This document shows positions 22,709 to 34,382 of a stretch of 64,000 nucleotides of DNA, in pieces; the first letter of the stretch is position 1, and the number at the start of each line of letters is the position of its first letter. Both the position numbers and the translations under genes were made by a program. This DNA is from Hyaloscypha bicolor E (lineage: Eukaryota; Ascomycota; Leotiomycetes; Helotiales; Hyaloscyphaceae). The stretch lies in the NCBI RefSeq assembly GCF_002865645.1, contig NW_020194684.1, forward strand, positions 1,813,241-1,877,240. Direction: 5' to 3'. Below the pieces are notes generated by a model, which saw only the letters and a list, made by a program, of their open reading frames with translations, made no database searches and was not told where the DNA came from.

Positions 22709-24621
22709 TCACATAACCTCGCTGGCAAACTTGCTTCTGGCCCTGATCTGGGGTCCATATAGTACCAACACCCACGGCACGGCCGTCAATAGTAATGCTA
22801 GCCCACCTAGTAGACTCGCCGCCCCTTGAAATGTCAATCGGTTGAACATTTGCACCGTGACCAAGGGAAAGACGCCACCCAGGATATTCCTACAAAATGA
22901 TTGCGCTGCCAGTGCCGAGCTTGCGTACCTATGGTAGGTATCGGCAAGATAGTTGAACGTAGCGAGATAGATCGAGAATATTCCCATAGTTGCACATGCT
23001 ATCGACATGGTAGGGACAATCCAAGGGATCGAGGGAAACTGAGTCCAGCCGAACCAGAAAAGGCCAATGGGAAGAAATACTGATTCAACACACGCAAAAT
23101 ATAGACGTGCTTCTGGGGAACTCAGGTCGATGCTTCTTCTTATCCGTCCTGGATTTTCAATATGCTTAGCCGAGGATGTGAGGTATCGGGCTAGCAGACG
23201 ATCTTGGTAGATGGAAAGAACCGTAGAAAGTATTGCACCAACGCACATTGCCGCGAAGACAGCTCCAGACTCTTGGATCGTGAAATCATGTGAACGGCCA
23301 AAGACGAGAGGGATAGACCCAAACGTTAGATAGAGAACAGCCCATGCAAAAGAAACCCAAAGACTGAAAAAGAAGACAACAGGCTCGGTGACGAGGAGGT
23401 GGAAAGGTCGACACACTGAAATGCCGATCATTTTCGAGATCGATTCTCGCTCCTCGTCGGACTTGACTTTCCATCGAATTCGCTGGCTCCCGGTCTTCTC
23501 TGATCCTGGGGAGACTGGCATGTCGAAACCGATGTAACCGGCCGCTTCCCTCTCTTCATACCACCTGTTCAGACACCTCGCTTTCTTGCTCAGAAGAATG
23601 CTTCCTCGAGTCTCCTTGAAGAATAGTGTCACCGCGGAGACCAAGATGCCGCAAATAATAACCTGTACCCAGAACACCCATCTCCAATTCGTGTTGTGGG
23701 CGATAAAGCCTGAGACCAAAGGACCCAAGCCCGTTCCGAGGAGAGCTCCACCCGAGAAAAGAGCCATGGGTGTGTTTCGATCGTGGGCGTGGTATAGGTC
23801 ACTGACAACCCCTACGAATTGTTAAATTCAATGATCACCTTGTTCCTTCTTGGATGCAGACTCACCCCCGACCATGGTTGAGAATACGGAACTCCCACAT
23901 CCAACCCAAAATCTAGCGACGATCATTCCAGCATAAGATTTGGTGACGGCACAGCATATTTGACATATTAGAAACAGAATTCCAGCACCAACGAAAACCT
24001 TCAACGAATTAGCAACCTGTTTCTTTGGAGGGGACGGAGCCGGGAGTATGTCCCATTCTCCTGACCCGTGAAATAGGGAGCTCGGGATATAGGTGAAAGA
24101 AATAGGTTGGTTACTGGATATCGGCCTTGAATTTCAGAAAATGGTGCTAGAACCATAGGAGCTATGCCAAAGCCACAACAGAAGCTAGTAATGCCAACCA
24201 CTGCAGCAACTTGACTCACATTCCATTCGACCGTCATCTGACCAACTGCAGGGGAGTACGCCCCAGCTGTATACGCAGTGCAGAGTGTGGCAATACACGA
24301 TAACCAGACCATGAAATTCTTCCGGGATTCGGGCCAGTCAAAGGGAGATGTGAACTTCTTGAGGTCTGGCTGAGGGGGCGATGGTTTTGCCGGATCCACG
24401 GATATACTGGTTGAAGGCGATGGCAGATTTGTTTCGAATTTTAAATAATGATAGATAATCGGTGTGGATTTGTCCAGGACATTTTCTTGTAGATCTTTCT
24501 CTGTTGACTTGGTTGTTAAGTTGTCCCTGGAATTTGCTTTGCTTTCATCGTCGAAGACTATTCCCTCAGGTACACGGCCCAGATCATCCTCGGCAAGGTC
24601 AACAATCTCTGGAGAAGCCAT
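22709..24621 (-). CDS. MFS transporter, DHA1 (drug:H+ antiporter) type
   Basis: Predicted 580 aa from exons 24621-24115, 23998-23866 and 23811-22709. Plasma-membrane major facilitator with about 12 hydrophobic segments after a ~100-residue hydrophilic N-terminus. The FSEIQGRYPV loop is the MFS motif A equivalent. It continues VFVGAGILFLICQICCAV, and GGALLGTGLGPLVSGFIA is the antiporter motif C typical of DHA1 drug/polyamine exporters. NWRWVFW follows. The first intron, which splits the P/V of the motif A loop, is introner-like element copy 2. An in-frame ATG at 24645 is an alternative start. The substrate is unknown. Confidence 0.85.
23999..24114 (-). mobile_element. introner-like element, copy 2 (MFS intron 1)
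   Basis: A 116-nt intron starting GTAACCAACCTATTTCTTT and carrying CCCGAGCTCC at about position 30. Its branch region is GGTTGCTAATTCGTTG and it ends in AAG. The same landmarks in the same order occur in intron 1 of the unrelated acyl-CoA dehydrogenase gene at 4743-4861. The two ends are complementary (AACCTATTTCTTT against AAAGAAACAGGTT, one mismatch). Confidence 0.75.
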
Positions 24622-25964
24622 TGCTAGCGATCTTTCAACGTACATACAGAAAAATTAGAAAGAGGAGCGGCAATTCAGAACAGGAAAGACGAAGACGAAG
24701 GAAGTACATTAGCGAACGAGATAGACGTCAACGAGGACTCCGTTGACGGGAATATGGGCTACGGTTATAGCCACAAGCATAGCGAACTATCTCCATGCTT
24801 GACTCGCGGTCTTGCTCGCTCAAGCTTGCTCTGATGAGTTAAGAGGACGATCCCGTCGGCTTTCTCTGAACCTCATTGGCCTAGCGCTGAATGGTCGGGT
24901 AGAGGTGGGGTTTGATGTCGTGCAAAATATTATTCCCGGATGAACCAGCGAGGCCAGAAGGCAATCACGTGCGAAGCAACTCTTCCATCCTGTCCTCTGC
25001 TTGGGCCTCTTGCCAGGCGAAGAGGCAGATGAATCCCATGCGAGCCTCGGTGATATTACTAATATGATGGTGGGCGCATAATCAGTCATTGTGTTTCCGA
25101 CAGGAGGGCGGCCGCCGCCAGCACGTCTGCCCGAGAGCCTTGAGAGGGGTAGTCAGCGTCTCCTTGAAGAGGCTGTAGTTCCTGCGGCTTCAATAGCTGC
25201 GCTATATGCTGACCTGGGAAGCCAAATGTAGTTTCCATTGCTGCACGTGGACTGTGCCTGTGTCTGTGCCTGTGTCTGTGCCTGTGTCTGTGCCTGTGCC
25301 TGTGCTTGTGCCTGTGTCTTTTTGGTGGTGCTCGAACGGGTTTGTGTTCAGCAAGCCGGGGGTGCTTTTTCTTTGTAATGGCGAGGCTGACAGGAGGAGG
25401 GGTAACATTTCAGCCTTGCCTCACACCCACGCTAGCGCCACGGTGGCGTCGGCGTTGGCGCTCGCCTTGCGAGGTTGGGACAAACAACGGCGAATGGAAT
25501 CTTTCTTGCTTCCCAGCAGTGGCGCCATCCAACGGCTTTGTTGCGCCTTCTTTCCCGCTGCCAGCTGCGACGAGCAATGAGTGAATGGGTGCCCAGCCCT
25601 GCCAACTGACCTGATGGAAAACCATCTGTTCTCCCAAGGACCCAAAGCCCCAAAGCCCCAAGGCCCTAAGGCGGCCGTCTTTCTTCCTTCCTTTGTGTTA
25701 CCGACTAATAAAAAGCTCGTCCGGCTTGCCCCACTCTTTGGTGGAGGAGGTGGTGGAGGTGGTGGTGGTGTTGACCAGGACGCCACCTAATGGCGTGCTC
25801 GGCCGCCGATTACTTTCTAGTATTTTAGAAGAAGAGACCGCCAGCACTTCAGAGCTTTCAGCTCGACTCCCACCCTCTTCCGCCAAAACCCAATTTCTTC
25901 TGAGAATCCTCCTTTAGATACCCACAGTCCTTTTCATACCGCACAACCCCAGAACTCCTGCAAG
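24622..25964. promoter_or_regulatory. divergent promoter region, MFS / peroxiredoxin
   Basis: 1.34 kb between divergent start codons. It contains a GTGCCT/GTGTCT minisatellite (25252-25318) and a short GGTGGA purine repeat at ~25740-25770. No coding frame with a recognisable domain is found. Confidence 0.5.
25252..25318 (+). repeat. hexanucleotide tandem repeat (tgtgcc/tgtgtc)
   Basis: About eleven consecutive copies of a six-base unit alternating tgtgcc and tgtgtc, with one tgtgct variant. It is a simple sequence repeat with no spacer structure, so it is not a CRISPR-like array. Confidence 0.9.
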
Positions 25965-26914
25965 ATGGCCACTGACGCGAGAGCTGCACCGTGAGTAGTC
26001 CTCTTTTCTTCGACCAACCAAAATTTTACCCCCACCATCGCGGCGCGCGATCGCGCCATTTTCTCAGCCAGAACTGCACGGCCTGTAGCTCGTCGAAGAG
26101 CTGTAGATGGATTCATCTCCGGGCAATGCAATCGAGTTATTTCGCGTCATTTTCACTGTACTGTACTCTTACTGACGTCCTCATCTTTCTAGCCTCCGCT
26201 TGGGATCCCTTGCACCCAACTTCCAGGCCGAAACCACCCAGGGCCCAATCGACTTCCACGAGTTCATTGGCGACAAGTGGGTTGTCTTGTTCTCCCACCC
26301 AGAAGACTACACACCCGTCTGCACCACCGAGCTGGGCGCCTTCGCAAAGCTTGAGCCCGAGTTCACCAAGCGCGGCGTCAAGTTGATCGGTCTTTCTGCC
26401 AACACCATCGAGTCCCACGGAGGATGGATCAAGGACATTGATGAGATTTCTGGCAGCAAGTTGAGCTTCCCAATCATTGGTGATAAGCAGCGAGCCGTTG
26501 CATATCTCTATGACATGTGAGTACTGCCCCATTTCACCATTTCGCGTTTGGCCGAGCTGACCACGCTGAAGGCTGGACCACCAAGACACCACGAACGTCG
26601 ATTCTAAGGGCATTGCGTTCACAATCCGCTCAGTCTTCATTATCGACCCCAAGAAGACCATCCGCCTCATCCTCTCATACCCAGCCTCCACGGGCAGGAA
26701 CACCGCCGAGGTCCTCCGTGTCGTCGACTCCCTTCAGACCGGCGACAAGCACCGTATCACCACTCCGATCAACTGGATCCCCGGAGATGATGTTATCGTC
26801 CACCCTAGCGTCAAGAACGAGGAGGCCAAGACTTTGTTCCCGCAATTCCGCATTGTCAAGCCATACCTCCGATTCACCCCTCTGCCAAAGGAGCAGACTT
26901 CTGCGGCTGTCTAG
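25965..26914 (+). CDS. 1-Cys peroxiredoxin (Prx6 family)
   Basis: Predicted 230 aa from exons 25965-25990, 26193-26516 and 26572-26914. Thiol peroxidase that reduces H2O2 and organic hydroperoxides. The peroxidatic Cys is in FSHPEDYTPVCTTELGA, the conserved Prx active-site box. HGGWIKDI and FTIRSVFIIDPKKTIRL also fit. The C-terminal domain (NWIPGDDVIV ... FPQFRIVKPYLRFTPLP) is the long extension diagnostic of the Prx6/1-Cys class. The first exon encodes only nine residues and the 202-nt first intron is long for this window. There is no mitochondrial leader, so a cytosolic location is inferred. Confidence 0.92.
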
Positions 26915-28681
26915 TTGGGTAGTCTAGGATGGTTGGGGGTTGGGGGATAGGGGACAAGAAGAGATATGGGGGGTGCCTCTGATACTGAGAAGAACATTGC
27001 GATTCTAGCGGCATGAGTTTGGGACGGTGGATGAGCACTTGCCCTTTAAGTCCAGGACCGCATACCAAAAAGAAAATGAATACCCCTTTCCCCTCTCGCG
27101 ACATCGTGATGATATAGATCCTTCCAGGCTGTGTGTCACTTAAAAAAAAAGGAAAACCGATGCCATTACAAACCGTTTAATATATCAATACCTTGGAGGG
27201 TCCCGACAACTGGAAAGCTCCCCTCCCTCCCCAAAATGCAGAAGGTTAGTGAGCGCAGGAATATTGACGTGGAGCTGCCATCCCGAACTTTTCAGCCCCT
27301 CACAAGCACGCATTGCCGCCCTTCCTCTAGCCGCAGCAGCTCGAAGGCCTAATTGGTCACTGACCAGGCACACTGCCAGTGCAAGTGCAAGTGCAACAAT
27401 CTACGGTACATGAGGCAAAGGGCGGACGGCCTCCATCATGCCTCCTTTCCACTGATTTCTCCCTCTCTTCTAGAATCCGCGGAATGCTTTAAGGGGGCGT
27501 GGAGCGATATCGACGAGGTTCACACGTGGGATTCGGACGAACAGTGGATTCTGATTGACCGATCACCCACAGCCAAGCTTGTCCTCGCTCGCTCGGACGT
27601 GTCAGAGTGATCCCAAGGACACAAGCGTTTTCGACTTGCCTGCCCACGAACGGGGCAAGGACTTTCGGCAGACAAGGGTCGGGAATCGCATACGCGAAAC
27701 AAGTCACAGATGACATAGACAGACCAGCGTTCTGCAACTGGTGCAGGAGAGGCGAAAAGACGTTAGTCGAGGCTTTTCTGCGCCCGTTCAGGAGAAGCTT
27801 AAGAGCTTAAGGCTGAAAGCGTCGAAGACGCTGAATCGGGGCGAGGATCTTCGGGCGGGAACAGTGCGGCGGGCAGGCTCAGGAGGACGAATTTGTCGAA
27901 AGAGCCGAGAAGAATCTTCATTCATCCCGGCAGCCAGAGAGGACGGAGATTAGTTCCAGAGTGATTTGCCGGGCAGTGGAAGGTCTGAACTTTGAAGCCT
28001 GAAGGCCTGAAGAGTCAAGACACGCAGGTTGCAGGAAGCAGGCCCTTTTCGGCACCGTTGCACGGGAGACGCCTGGGCAGTGGGCACTGGGCACACGGAT
28101 TGCGGCTTCATCAAGGGTTTTCAGCATCCAGTATCCAGGACACCATTGGCTCCCGGCGCTCAGGTTGTTCGGAGTAGGCCGAGACTCTCGAGGCATTGTT
28201 CATCAGCATCAGATTGTCAGATTGTGAGATTATCAGGCGGCTGACTGGTGCAGTAGTCGGGGCTGCCCTCGCCTCGCGCTGCCCAGCCGAACATCCCAAA
28301 GTACTTTCGTACGAGCCCACTCGGCCACTGAGCCAGAGCGCGTCTGTGCGGTTGTCGACCATTCACAAGCGTCGTTCGCCTCGTCTCCCTCTCAGCTCAC
28401 TCGTGAGTCGTGCTCCACCCCCCCCGGCGTCGAGTTGGCCACCACGAACGGGGAAACAATTACGGAAGAGACCTTGCTTGAGCAGATCTCGCCGAACATC
28501 CTTACGCAGCAGGTCTTGAGGCGAGATAGCGCGCGACTTCACTCGTTTGAGCTGGCTCTCTCCGTGGTAAGCCTTCCTCTCTCTTCACCTCCCGAGTACG
28601 ATATATGAAGGGTTGCTGCTGGCGATGTCTTCGACTGGCTCCCGTAGATCCGCCTCCACGTCTCCCCCAGCATGAGTTATC
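26915..28681. other. intergenic region
   Basis: 1.77 kb between the peroxiredoxin and kelch/BTB genes, both on the plus strand. Several overlapping open frames exist, but none has a recognisable domain or start context. A long regulatory region or 5' UTR for the kelch gene is plausible. Confidence 0.45.
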
Positions 28682-31600
28682 ATGGCAGACAAGCTGACTC
28701 TGCGGCCAACAGCGAGCCTCGAGTCGAAATTCTCAACCCCATCGGACTCGGCAGCAGAAGAGGAGAACAATCTTCCCTCGCCGGACAGAGGAGACTTCTT
28801 CTCCGGCGTACGAAGGGGCATCAAGAAGTTGGGCTCGATATCTGGATCTCAAAATAGACCCACGAATATTCGGACTGGGGACCGATCAACGTCCGCCACA
28901 CCAGACCCGGCTCCAGCATCCGCGGGCTCTGAGATATCTCGTCGAATAAAGAAGCATGCTCGGAGTACAAGCGACCTCAACCGCGAGAAACCTCTGCCTA
29001 AAACGCCAGCGTCGCCTCCTATCGAACTACTGTTACAAACGCCATTCTCACCACCTAATACCCCGAAAGCCTTTGCTTCAATGTCACGGCCAGCTATGAG
29101 TGGAAGTCGGACCAGCACCATGGACTCAACGAGCTCCACCGCCGCAACACAAGTGTATGCAAGTGGATTCAAAGCCCCGTCGAGCACCTACCTTGCAGAT
29201 ACGAGCAGTAACCAAAGTAGCATTGCTAGCTCGAACAGACAGGATGTGGACGACGATACGAAGGATGTCTTGACACCCAGAAGCAATGGCCCGCCATCAG
29301 CGGGACCCTCTCCGGCCCAGCCACGCTCCGCTGGTGGTAATAATGGGAACACTGTAGGAACGCCTACGGGCTCGTCACAGCATCTTTCAGGCCTCATGTG
29401 CAACGTCCATCGAACGACCGGACGAGAGCCGTATCCATTAGTTGGGGCCACGACCACAATCTTGGGAGACAAGCTGTATGTTTTTGGCGGACGAATTTTA
29501 TCAAGGACACGACCTGCCTTGACGGCAGATTTATACGAATTGGATCTAATACGGCGCCATTGGACGAAAGTGGACACCTTAGGTGACTTACCTCCGCCTC
29601 GATATTTCCACAGCGTATGTCCACTGGGGGACACTAAGCTTGTATGTTATGGTGGCATGTCTCCTGCGCCAACCCAAGGTCAAAATCAACCAGTGGCTAC
29701 CTCACAAAACCCTCAGGATGTGCAACCAGAAGTTGTAGTCATGTCTGATATTTACATCTACGATGCGCCTGCGAAGACTTGGTCATTCATCCCCACTCAA
29801 GATACTCCGCAAGGAAGATATGCTCACTGTGCTACTATCCTCCCATCCTCAGCTACCTTCTCATCGACCAATGCAGCTTCATCAGCACTACACCACAACC
29901 CTCCCGGAACGAACCCAAACCAAGGCACTATTGGTGTGAATATTGATGGTACTGGTGGCGCCGAGATGGTCGTAGTTGGAGGTCAAGATAGTGCGAACCA
30001 CTACATTGAGCAGATTAGTGTTTTCAACCTCAGAAGCTTAAAATGGACCACCACACAACAATTAGGCAAGAGCTGTGGAGCTTACCGCAGTGTTGTTGCA
30101 CCACTCCCCAGTGGTGTATCCGCACGCCTTGGGAAAACCTCACCAACGAAACCAGAGAACAGTAGCATAAGTCAGGATTCAAAGGATCCTGCTTCTTCCA
30201 TGTTGATTTACTCGAATTACAACTTTTTGGATGTCAAGTTGGAATTGCAGATACGAGCGTCGGATGGAACCTTGTCCGAAAAACCGATGCAAGGCACATA
30301 CTCGCCGCCAGGGCTCCGCTTTCCCAACGGAGGAGTTATTGATGCGAATTTTGTTGTCAGTGGCACATACCTCACCTCTTCGAAACAAGAATATGCTTTG
30401 TGGGCCCTGGATCTGCGGACTTTAACGTGGAGTCGTATTGATGCCGGCGGTAATGTCTTCAGCCAAGGCAGTTGGAATCGTGGTGTACTATGGAACCGTC
30501 GAAATACCTTTGTTATCCTTGGAAACCGGAAGCGAAGCTTGGTAGAAGATTACAACCACCGACGGATCAATTTTACCAACGTCTGCATGGTGGAGCTTGA
30601 AGCCTTTGGTCTGTATGATAACCCAAGGAAGGTAGCTCCCATGTCAGGTTTTGTCTCAGCTAGTTCACCGTTCGCTGCGCCGTCACTGAGCCTCAGTACG
30701 AAGGCGGGATGGACCGCAGGCGGTCGTTCATTTACAAAAGCGGCAGAAGAACTTGGTCAAACGGCGCTTGGATTGAGGGAGCTTGCAGACATGGACATCC
30801 TCTGCGTGGGAGGCGAGCGTATACCAGTTAACTCTCGGATCGTTGCCAGGAGGTGGGGCCCATATTTCGTTCAACTGCTTCGTGAAGGTGCAGCGACACA
30901 AGATGGAAACGACACTGCAACGCTAAGACCAGACAACATTTTCCGTCACAATCCCAGCCGGAACAGTAGCGTTACCATCACTCCAAGCCTCGGTGGGCAG
31001 TCTTCAAATATATCGACATCCTCAACCCTGAACAACACATCCTCAGCATCACTTGGTTCTGGCCAACAGCAGGCCTCAGTAGACCTAGCTACGCTCTCGC
31101 TCCCACCAGATGCAACTTCACTCTCTCCCACGTCACGTCCTCGGACGTTGTATCTTCCACACACGCAACTCACCCTTCAGTCTCTCTTACACTTCCTATA
31201 TACCTCCTCTCTTCCACCATCATCTTCACCACTCTGTACGCCTCAGATTCTCTGCTCGCTTTTACAAATCGCCCGTCCCTACAGGATCGATGGCCTTTTG
31301 GAAGCTGTTGTTGAGCGCCTGCATGAAGTTCTAGATTCTAGAAATGCTGCAGCCGTGTTTAACGCATCGGCTATGGCTGCTGGCGGTGGTAGGTCAACGA
31401 GTACAACCTCTGCTCTGAGCGAGAACTGGCTGTCCGCTGGTTTCCAGGACATTCCTGGCGACTCAGGCCTGCCAATTCTGCAGCTTGGATCAGGTGGAGC
31501 CGATGGCTCTAGAGCTCAACAGCTCCGTATCAATACCTCAGTTGGCAATCTTGGGACGGGTGCGGGTGGCAGGAAAGCAGAGGATGAAGAGAGTATGAGT

Positions 31601-31867
31601 GCCTCGTCCGGTGCAGCGAGTGATGCATCAGAGTCAGATCTTAGCGGCGGTATGAGTGCCTCTGAATCGGGAGCTAGGAACAGCAATGAAGGCAAAGCGG
31701 TCTGGAAGGGAGACGTCAGTGCCGTGATTGGGCTGCAGAAGAGAGGGCTGAGAGGCTTGATGGAAGGACGGAGGTTGAGAGAGCGTGGAGCGAGTATAGG
31801 ACCTACACAACAGAATCCAGTCCCCAGAGTTGGACTCGGCATTGGGGGTGCTAGTGGGGCTATTTGA
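28682..31867 (+). CDS. kelch-repeat and BTB protein, Ral2-like
   Basis: Intronless ORF of 1061 aa. The N-terminal ~235 residues are disordered and Ser/Pro-rich. Kelch motifs follow at ~240-460 (KLYVFGG, ADLYELDLIRRHWTKV, PPPRYFHSV, LVCYGG, DIYIYDAPAKTWSFI, GRYAHCATI, MVVVGGQD), forming a beta-propeller. A split BTB/POZ-like region is at ~700-735 (DILCVGGERIPVNSRIVARR) and ~820-890 (LTLQSLLHFLYTSSLP ... LLQIARPYRIDGLLEAVVER). The C-terminus is Ser/Gly-rich. Kelch followed by BTB is the layout of fission yeast Ral2, which helps activate Ras1 during mating and polarity. The Ral2 link is by architecture only. Confidence 0.8.
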   Translation: MADKLTLRPTASLESKFSTPSDSAAEEENNLPSPDRGDFFSGVRRGIKKLGSISGSQNRPTNIRTGDRSTSATPDPAPASAGSEISRRIKKHARSTSDLNREKPLPKTPASPPIELLLQTPFSPPNTPKAFASMSRPAMSGSRTSTMDSTSSTAATQVYASGFKAPSSTYLADTSSNQSSIASSNRQDVDDDTKDVLTPRSNGPPSAGPSPAQPRSAGGNNGNTVGTPTGSSQHLSGLMCNVHRTTGREPYPLVGATTTILGDKLYVFGGRILSRTRPALTADLYELDLIRRHWTKVDTLGDLPPPRYFHSVCPLGDTKLVCYGGMSPAPTQGQNQPVATSQNPQDVQPEVVVMSDIYIYDAPAKTWSFIPTQDTPQGRYAHCATILPSSATFSSTNAASSALHHNPPGTNPNQGTIGVNIDGTGGAEMVVVGGQDSANHYIEQISVFNLRSLKWTTTQQLGKSCGAYRSVVAPLPSGVSARLGKTSPTKPENSSISQDSKDPASSMLIYSNYNFLDVKLELQIRASDGTLSEKPMQGTYSPPGLRFPNGGVIDANFVVSGTYLTSSKQEYALWALDLRTLTWSRIDAGGNVFSQGSWNRGVLWNRRNTFVILGNRKRSLVEDYNHRRINFTNVCMVELEAFGLYDNPRKVAPMSGFVSASSPFAAPSLSLSTKAGWTAGGRSFTKAAEELGQTALGLRELADMDILCVGGERIPVNSRIVARRWGPYFVQLLREGAATQDGNDTATLRPDNIFRHNPSRNSSVTITPSLGGQSSNISTSSTLNNTSSASLGSGQQQASVDLATLSLPPDATSLSPTSRPRTLYLPHTQLTLQSLLHFLYTSSLPPSSSPLCTPQILCSLLQIARPYRIDGLLEAVVERLHEVLDSRNAAAVFNASAMAAGGGRSTSTTSALSENWLSAGFQDIPGDSGLPILQLGSGGADGSRAQQLRINTSVGNLGTGAGGRKAEDEESMSASSGAASDASESDLSGGMSASESGARNSNEGKAVWKGDVSAVIGLQKRGLRGLMEGRRLRERGASIGPTQQNPVPRVGLGIGGASGAI

Positions 31868-32347
31868 ACTTCTATTGCATATTGGGTCATGGCTATTTAG
31901 ACGGAATCGGGGTTTGGTGGTTATCATGAAGTGGGATGATGTGTCTTGAATGTTTTACGAGCGCCACGAACGTTATGTTTGGAAAAAGAAAATCTATTTC
32001 GACGCATGTTGCATAACTTTTCGGACGGCTTTAGCATATCAATACAAGCGAGATGACTTCGAGGGAATGAGATTGGTCGGGATTGTGTTCAGAAAAGTGT
32101 GGGACTTACGTGCTGAGCTAGTGCCCAGGAAAGATGCCATGACATTTATTGTTGCTGGAATGCCCCTTTGTGTAGAGTGTGGCACAAAAAGAACTAAAGC
32201 ACGGAATGTCAAGCCTCAAGGATCGAGCCAGCTCCACTCGTCCGATTCCAACATGAAGTGGGATGAGAAGATTTCGGAGATCTCATTCAATTCCACATAT
32301 CGTACAATACAAACGCCAATACCTGCTAATACACCTTCCTACTCCTC
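31868..32347. other. convergent intergenic region
   Basis: 480 bp between two convergent genes; only 3' UTRs are expected. Nothing specific is seen. Confidence 0.45.
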
Positions 32348-34382
32348 TCAAGCAACTTTCCTCTTCTCGAACTCCGTGACCACAGTCCCATCCCTCAAAC
32401 TCGCCTTAGTCTCTACCCACTCAAACTTCCCCAACTTCGGCCAGACGACCCTCCAAACCAGCCACCACGTCCCTCCCACCACCAACACCGTGATCCCGAC
32501 AATCGGATACAACCAATACGGCAGGCTTGTATCTCCTTTACCTCCAGGAGGACGCAGGAACGGGGCAGTGAGTAGGAAGCCTTGTGCGATGAGGAAGAAG
32601 AAGGGCACGATTATCCAGGTTTTGAAGGGCCGGTGGAGATCGGGGCAGGTATAGCGCAGGATGAAGAGGGCGAGGACCACGAAGAGGTTTATTATCGAGG
32701 CGGGGTAGCCTTCGACGTCGAGGATGAAGTTGAATGCGTCGCCGGCGGGCTGGGTGAAGGTGTTAGCTAGTGGGCCGGTGGGTGGAGGTGGAGACAGGTA
32801 GTTTGAAAGTTGTTGGAAATTATTTGTTGTGGAGAGGAAAGGGATGGGGTAATAGACGGGTTGAAGGGAAAGGAGGCAAAGACCCCCATGGTACTCACAA
32901 CTGCTACGGTCACGATAAATGACGGAATGAAATGGAGGAGTAAACCTGTACCAGGTGCTCCTTTAGGCCAATTTGATGCCCAGAATTTGCCAAATCTAAA
33001 AAAAATTGACGTCAGCATTAAAGTTGGAGGGCTTGATATTCCACTGTTTGGGACAGTCGGACGAGAAGTCTGCAGCGAGGAAATACTTACGGCAACACGC
33101 CCTCCTTCGCAAGTTCTTGGTTCACTCGGGATTGAGCGAAGGTGACAGTGACCACATTTCCAAGAGCACTCAGTGCTATGAATACGGAGATGACTCTCCT
33201 GGCCGTGAGACCAAAGACTCTTCCAACCTAAGGGTCTCAATATTTCTCTTTTACATCTCAAATTCTCAGAGATGCACTTACAAAAAAAACTGGCCACCGT
33301 AATCCCGCTTTTTGAAATCTCCTGGGGAGTTGCAGCAGAGAAGTACGCAATGTTTGCGAACATATATAGCAATGTACAGATCCCAAGTCCGAGAGGGCCT
33401 GCAATCTTCAATGTGTGGACTGGCCGCTTGACTTCGTTCAGGACGTAAGCAGCATTGTTCCACCCAGAATAAGAATTCAAAACTTTGAACAAAGCAGTGG
33501 CGTATGGGCCGCCTGACATGACCGAACCGGCAAATGCGTTGCAGAATGAAGCGTGAGGGTCGGGCACGCTCTTGACACCACCACCAAGAACTACAAATCC
33601 GGTGATTGTGATGAAGACGAGAATAGCTAGTTTAATAGCCACCAGTGAGTTCATCACTCCCACTCCAGCATTTGGTGCGAATGTATGCATGATTGTAACT
33701 GCAACAATCACGCCAACTGCTATCCCGCGCTCGTTCCAGGGCGTGACGACATGATCTGCAGCGACTAAGATATTGGATGCAAAAACGATGCAACCAGAAG
33801 CCGTGAACCCTAGTAAGACAGCTTGGGTGGAGAAGAGAACCGTAGCCAGGAGTTTGGGATGCTTGTAGACCGCTTCGAGATAGACTTTCTCTCCTCCAGA
33901 GCGAGGAAACATACAGCCAAGTTCAAGCCAGACACAGAGTCCTGCGAACGATAGGAGGCCACCGAGGACCCAGAGCATAAGCGCAGCTCCTACGGATCCG
34001 ACGGAGGCTGTAATACTTGAAGGAGTTGAGAAGATGCCAGTTCCAATGATGCGGCCAATGCTGGATATATCGTTAATTTCATCAGTATACAAGCAATATT
34101 ACCGTGGCTGGGCACTAATGCTTGAGCTGAAGGGGTTTACATCAGGAACGTTGTACTCGTCAAGCCAAGGTGCCGTCCCAATCCACCTCTGGTATCTTCA
34201 TCGAAGCTCAACTTCCCGGGTTCGAGTATTTTCTCGGCTTCCATGTCTGCGCCTCCACTATCCGAGTCGCGGAACAAGGTCTTGTCCTGGGAAGAAACAT
34301 CAGACCGCGCTGCGGTTGTGTTTATATTTTCGCCCTTGGATCCAGATTGAAAGATTGACCTGAGTCGAGTGGCGATCGCCAT
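32348..34382 (-). CDS. amino-acid permease, Mup1/LAT-like
   Basis: Five exons (34382-34141, 34060-33282, 33227-33091, 32995-32899, 32749-32348), ~551 aa with about 12 membrane segments. The APC-superfamily entry motif IIGRIIGTGIFSTPSSI begins the first helix. GEKVYLEAVYKHPKLLAT, NSYSGWNNAAYVLNEVKRP and the TFAQSRVNQELAKEGVLPFG loop resemble high-affinity methionine permeases. The C-terminal helices follow NFILDVEGYPASIINLF. Exon 2 ends in an eight-T run before GTAAGT. With eight Ts the join to exon 3 is out of phase by one base; seven Ts would restore the conserved reading VGRVFGLTARRVI. This may be a sequencing error or a true frameshift. Confidence 0.78.

Noticed and set aside
25252..25318. 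Regular repeats resembling an array
   Set aside because: Simple six-base tandem repetition without spacers; this is a minisatellite, not CRISPR.
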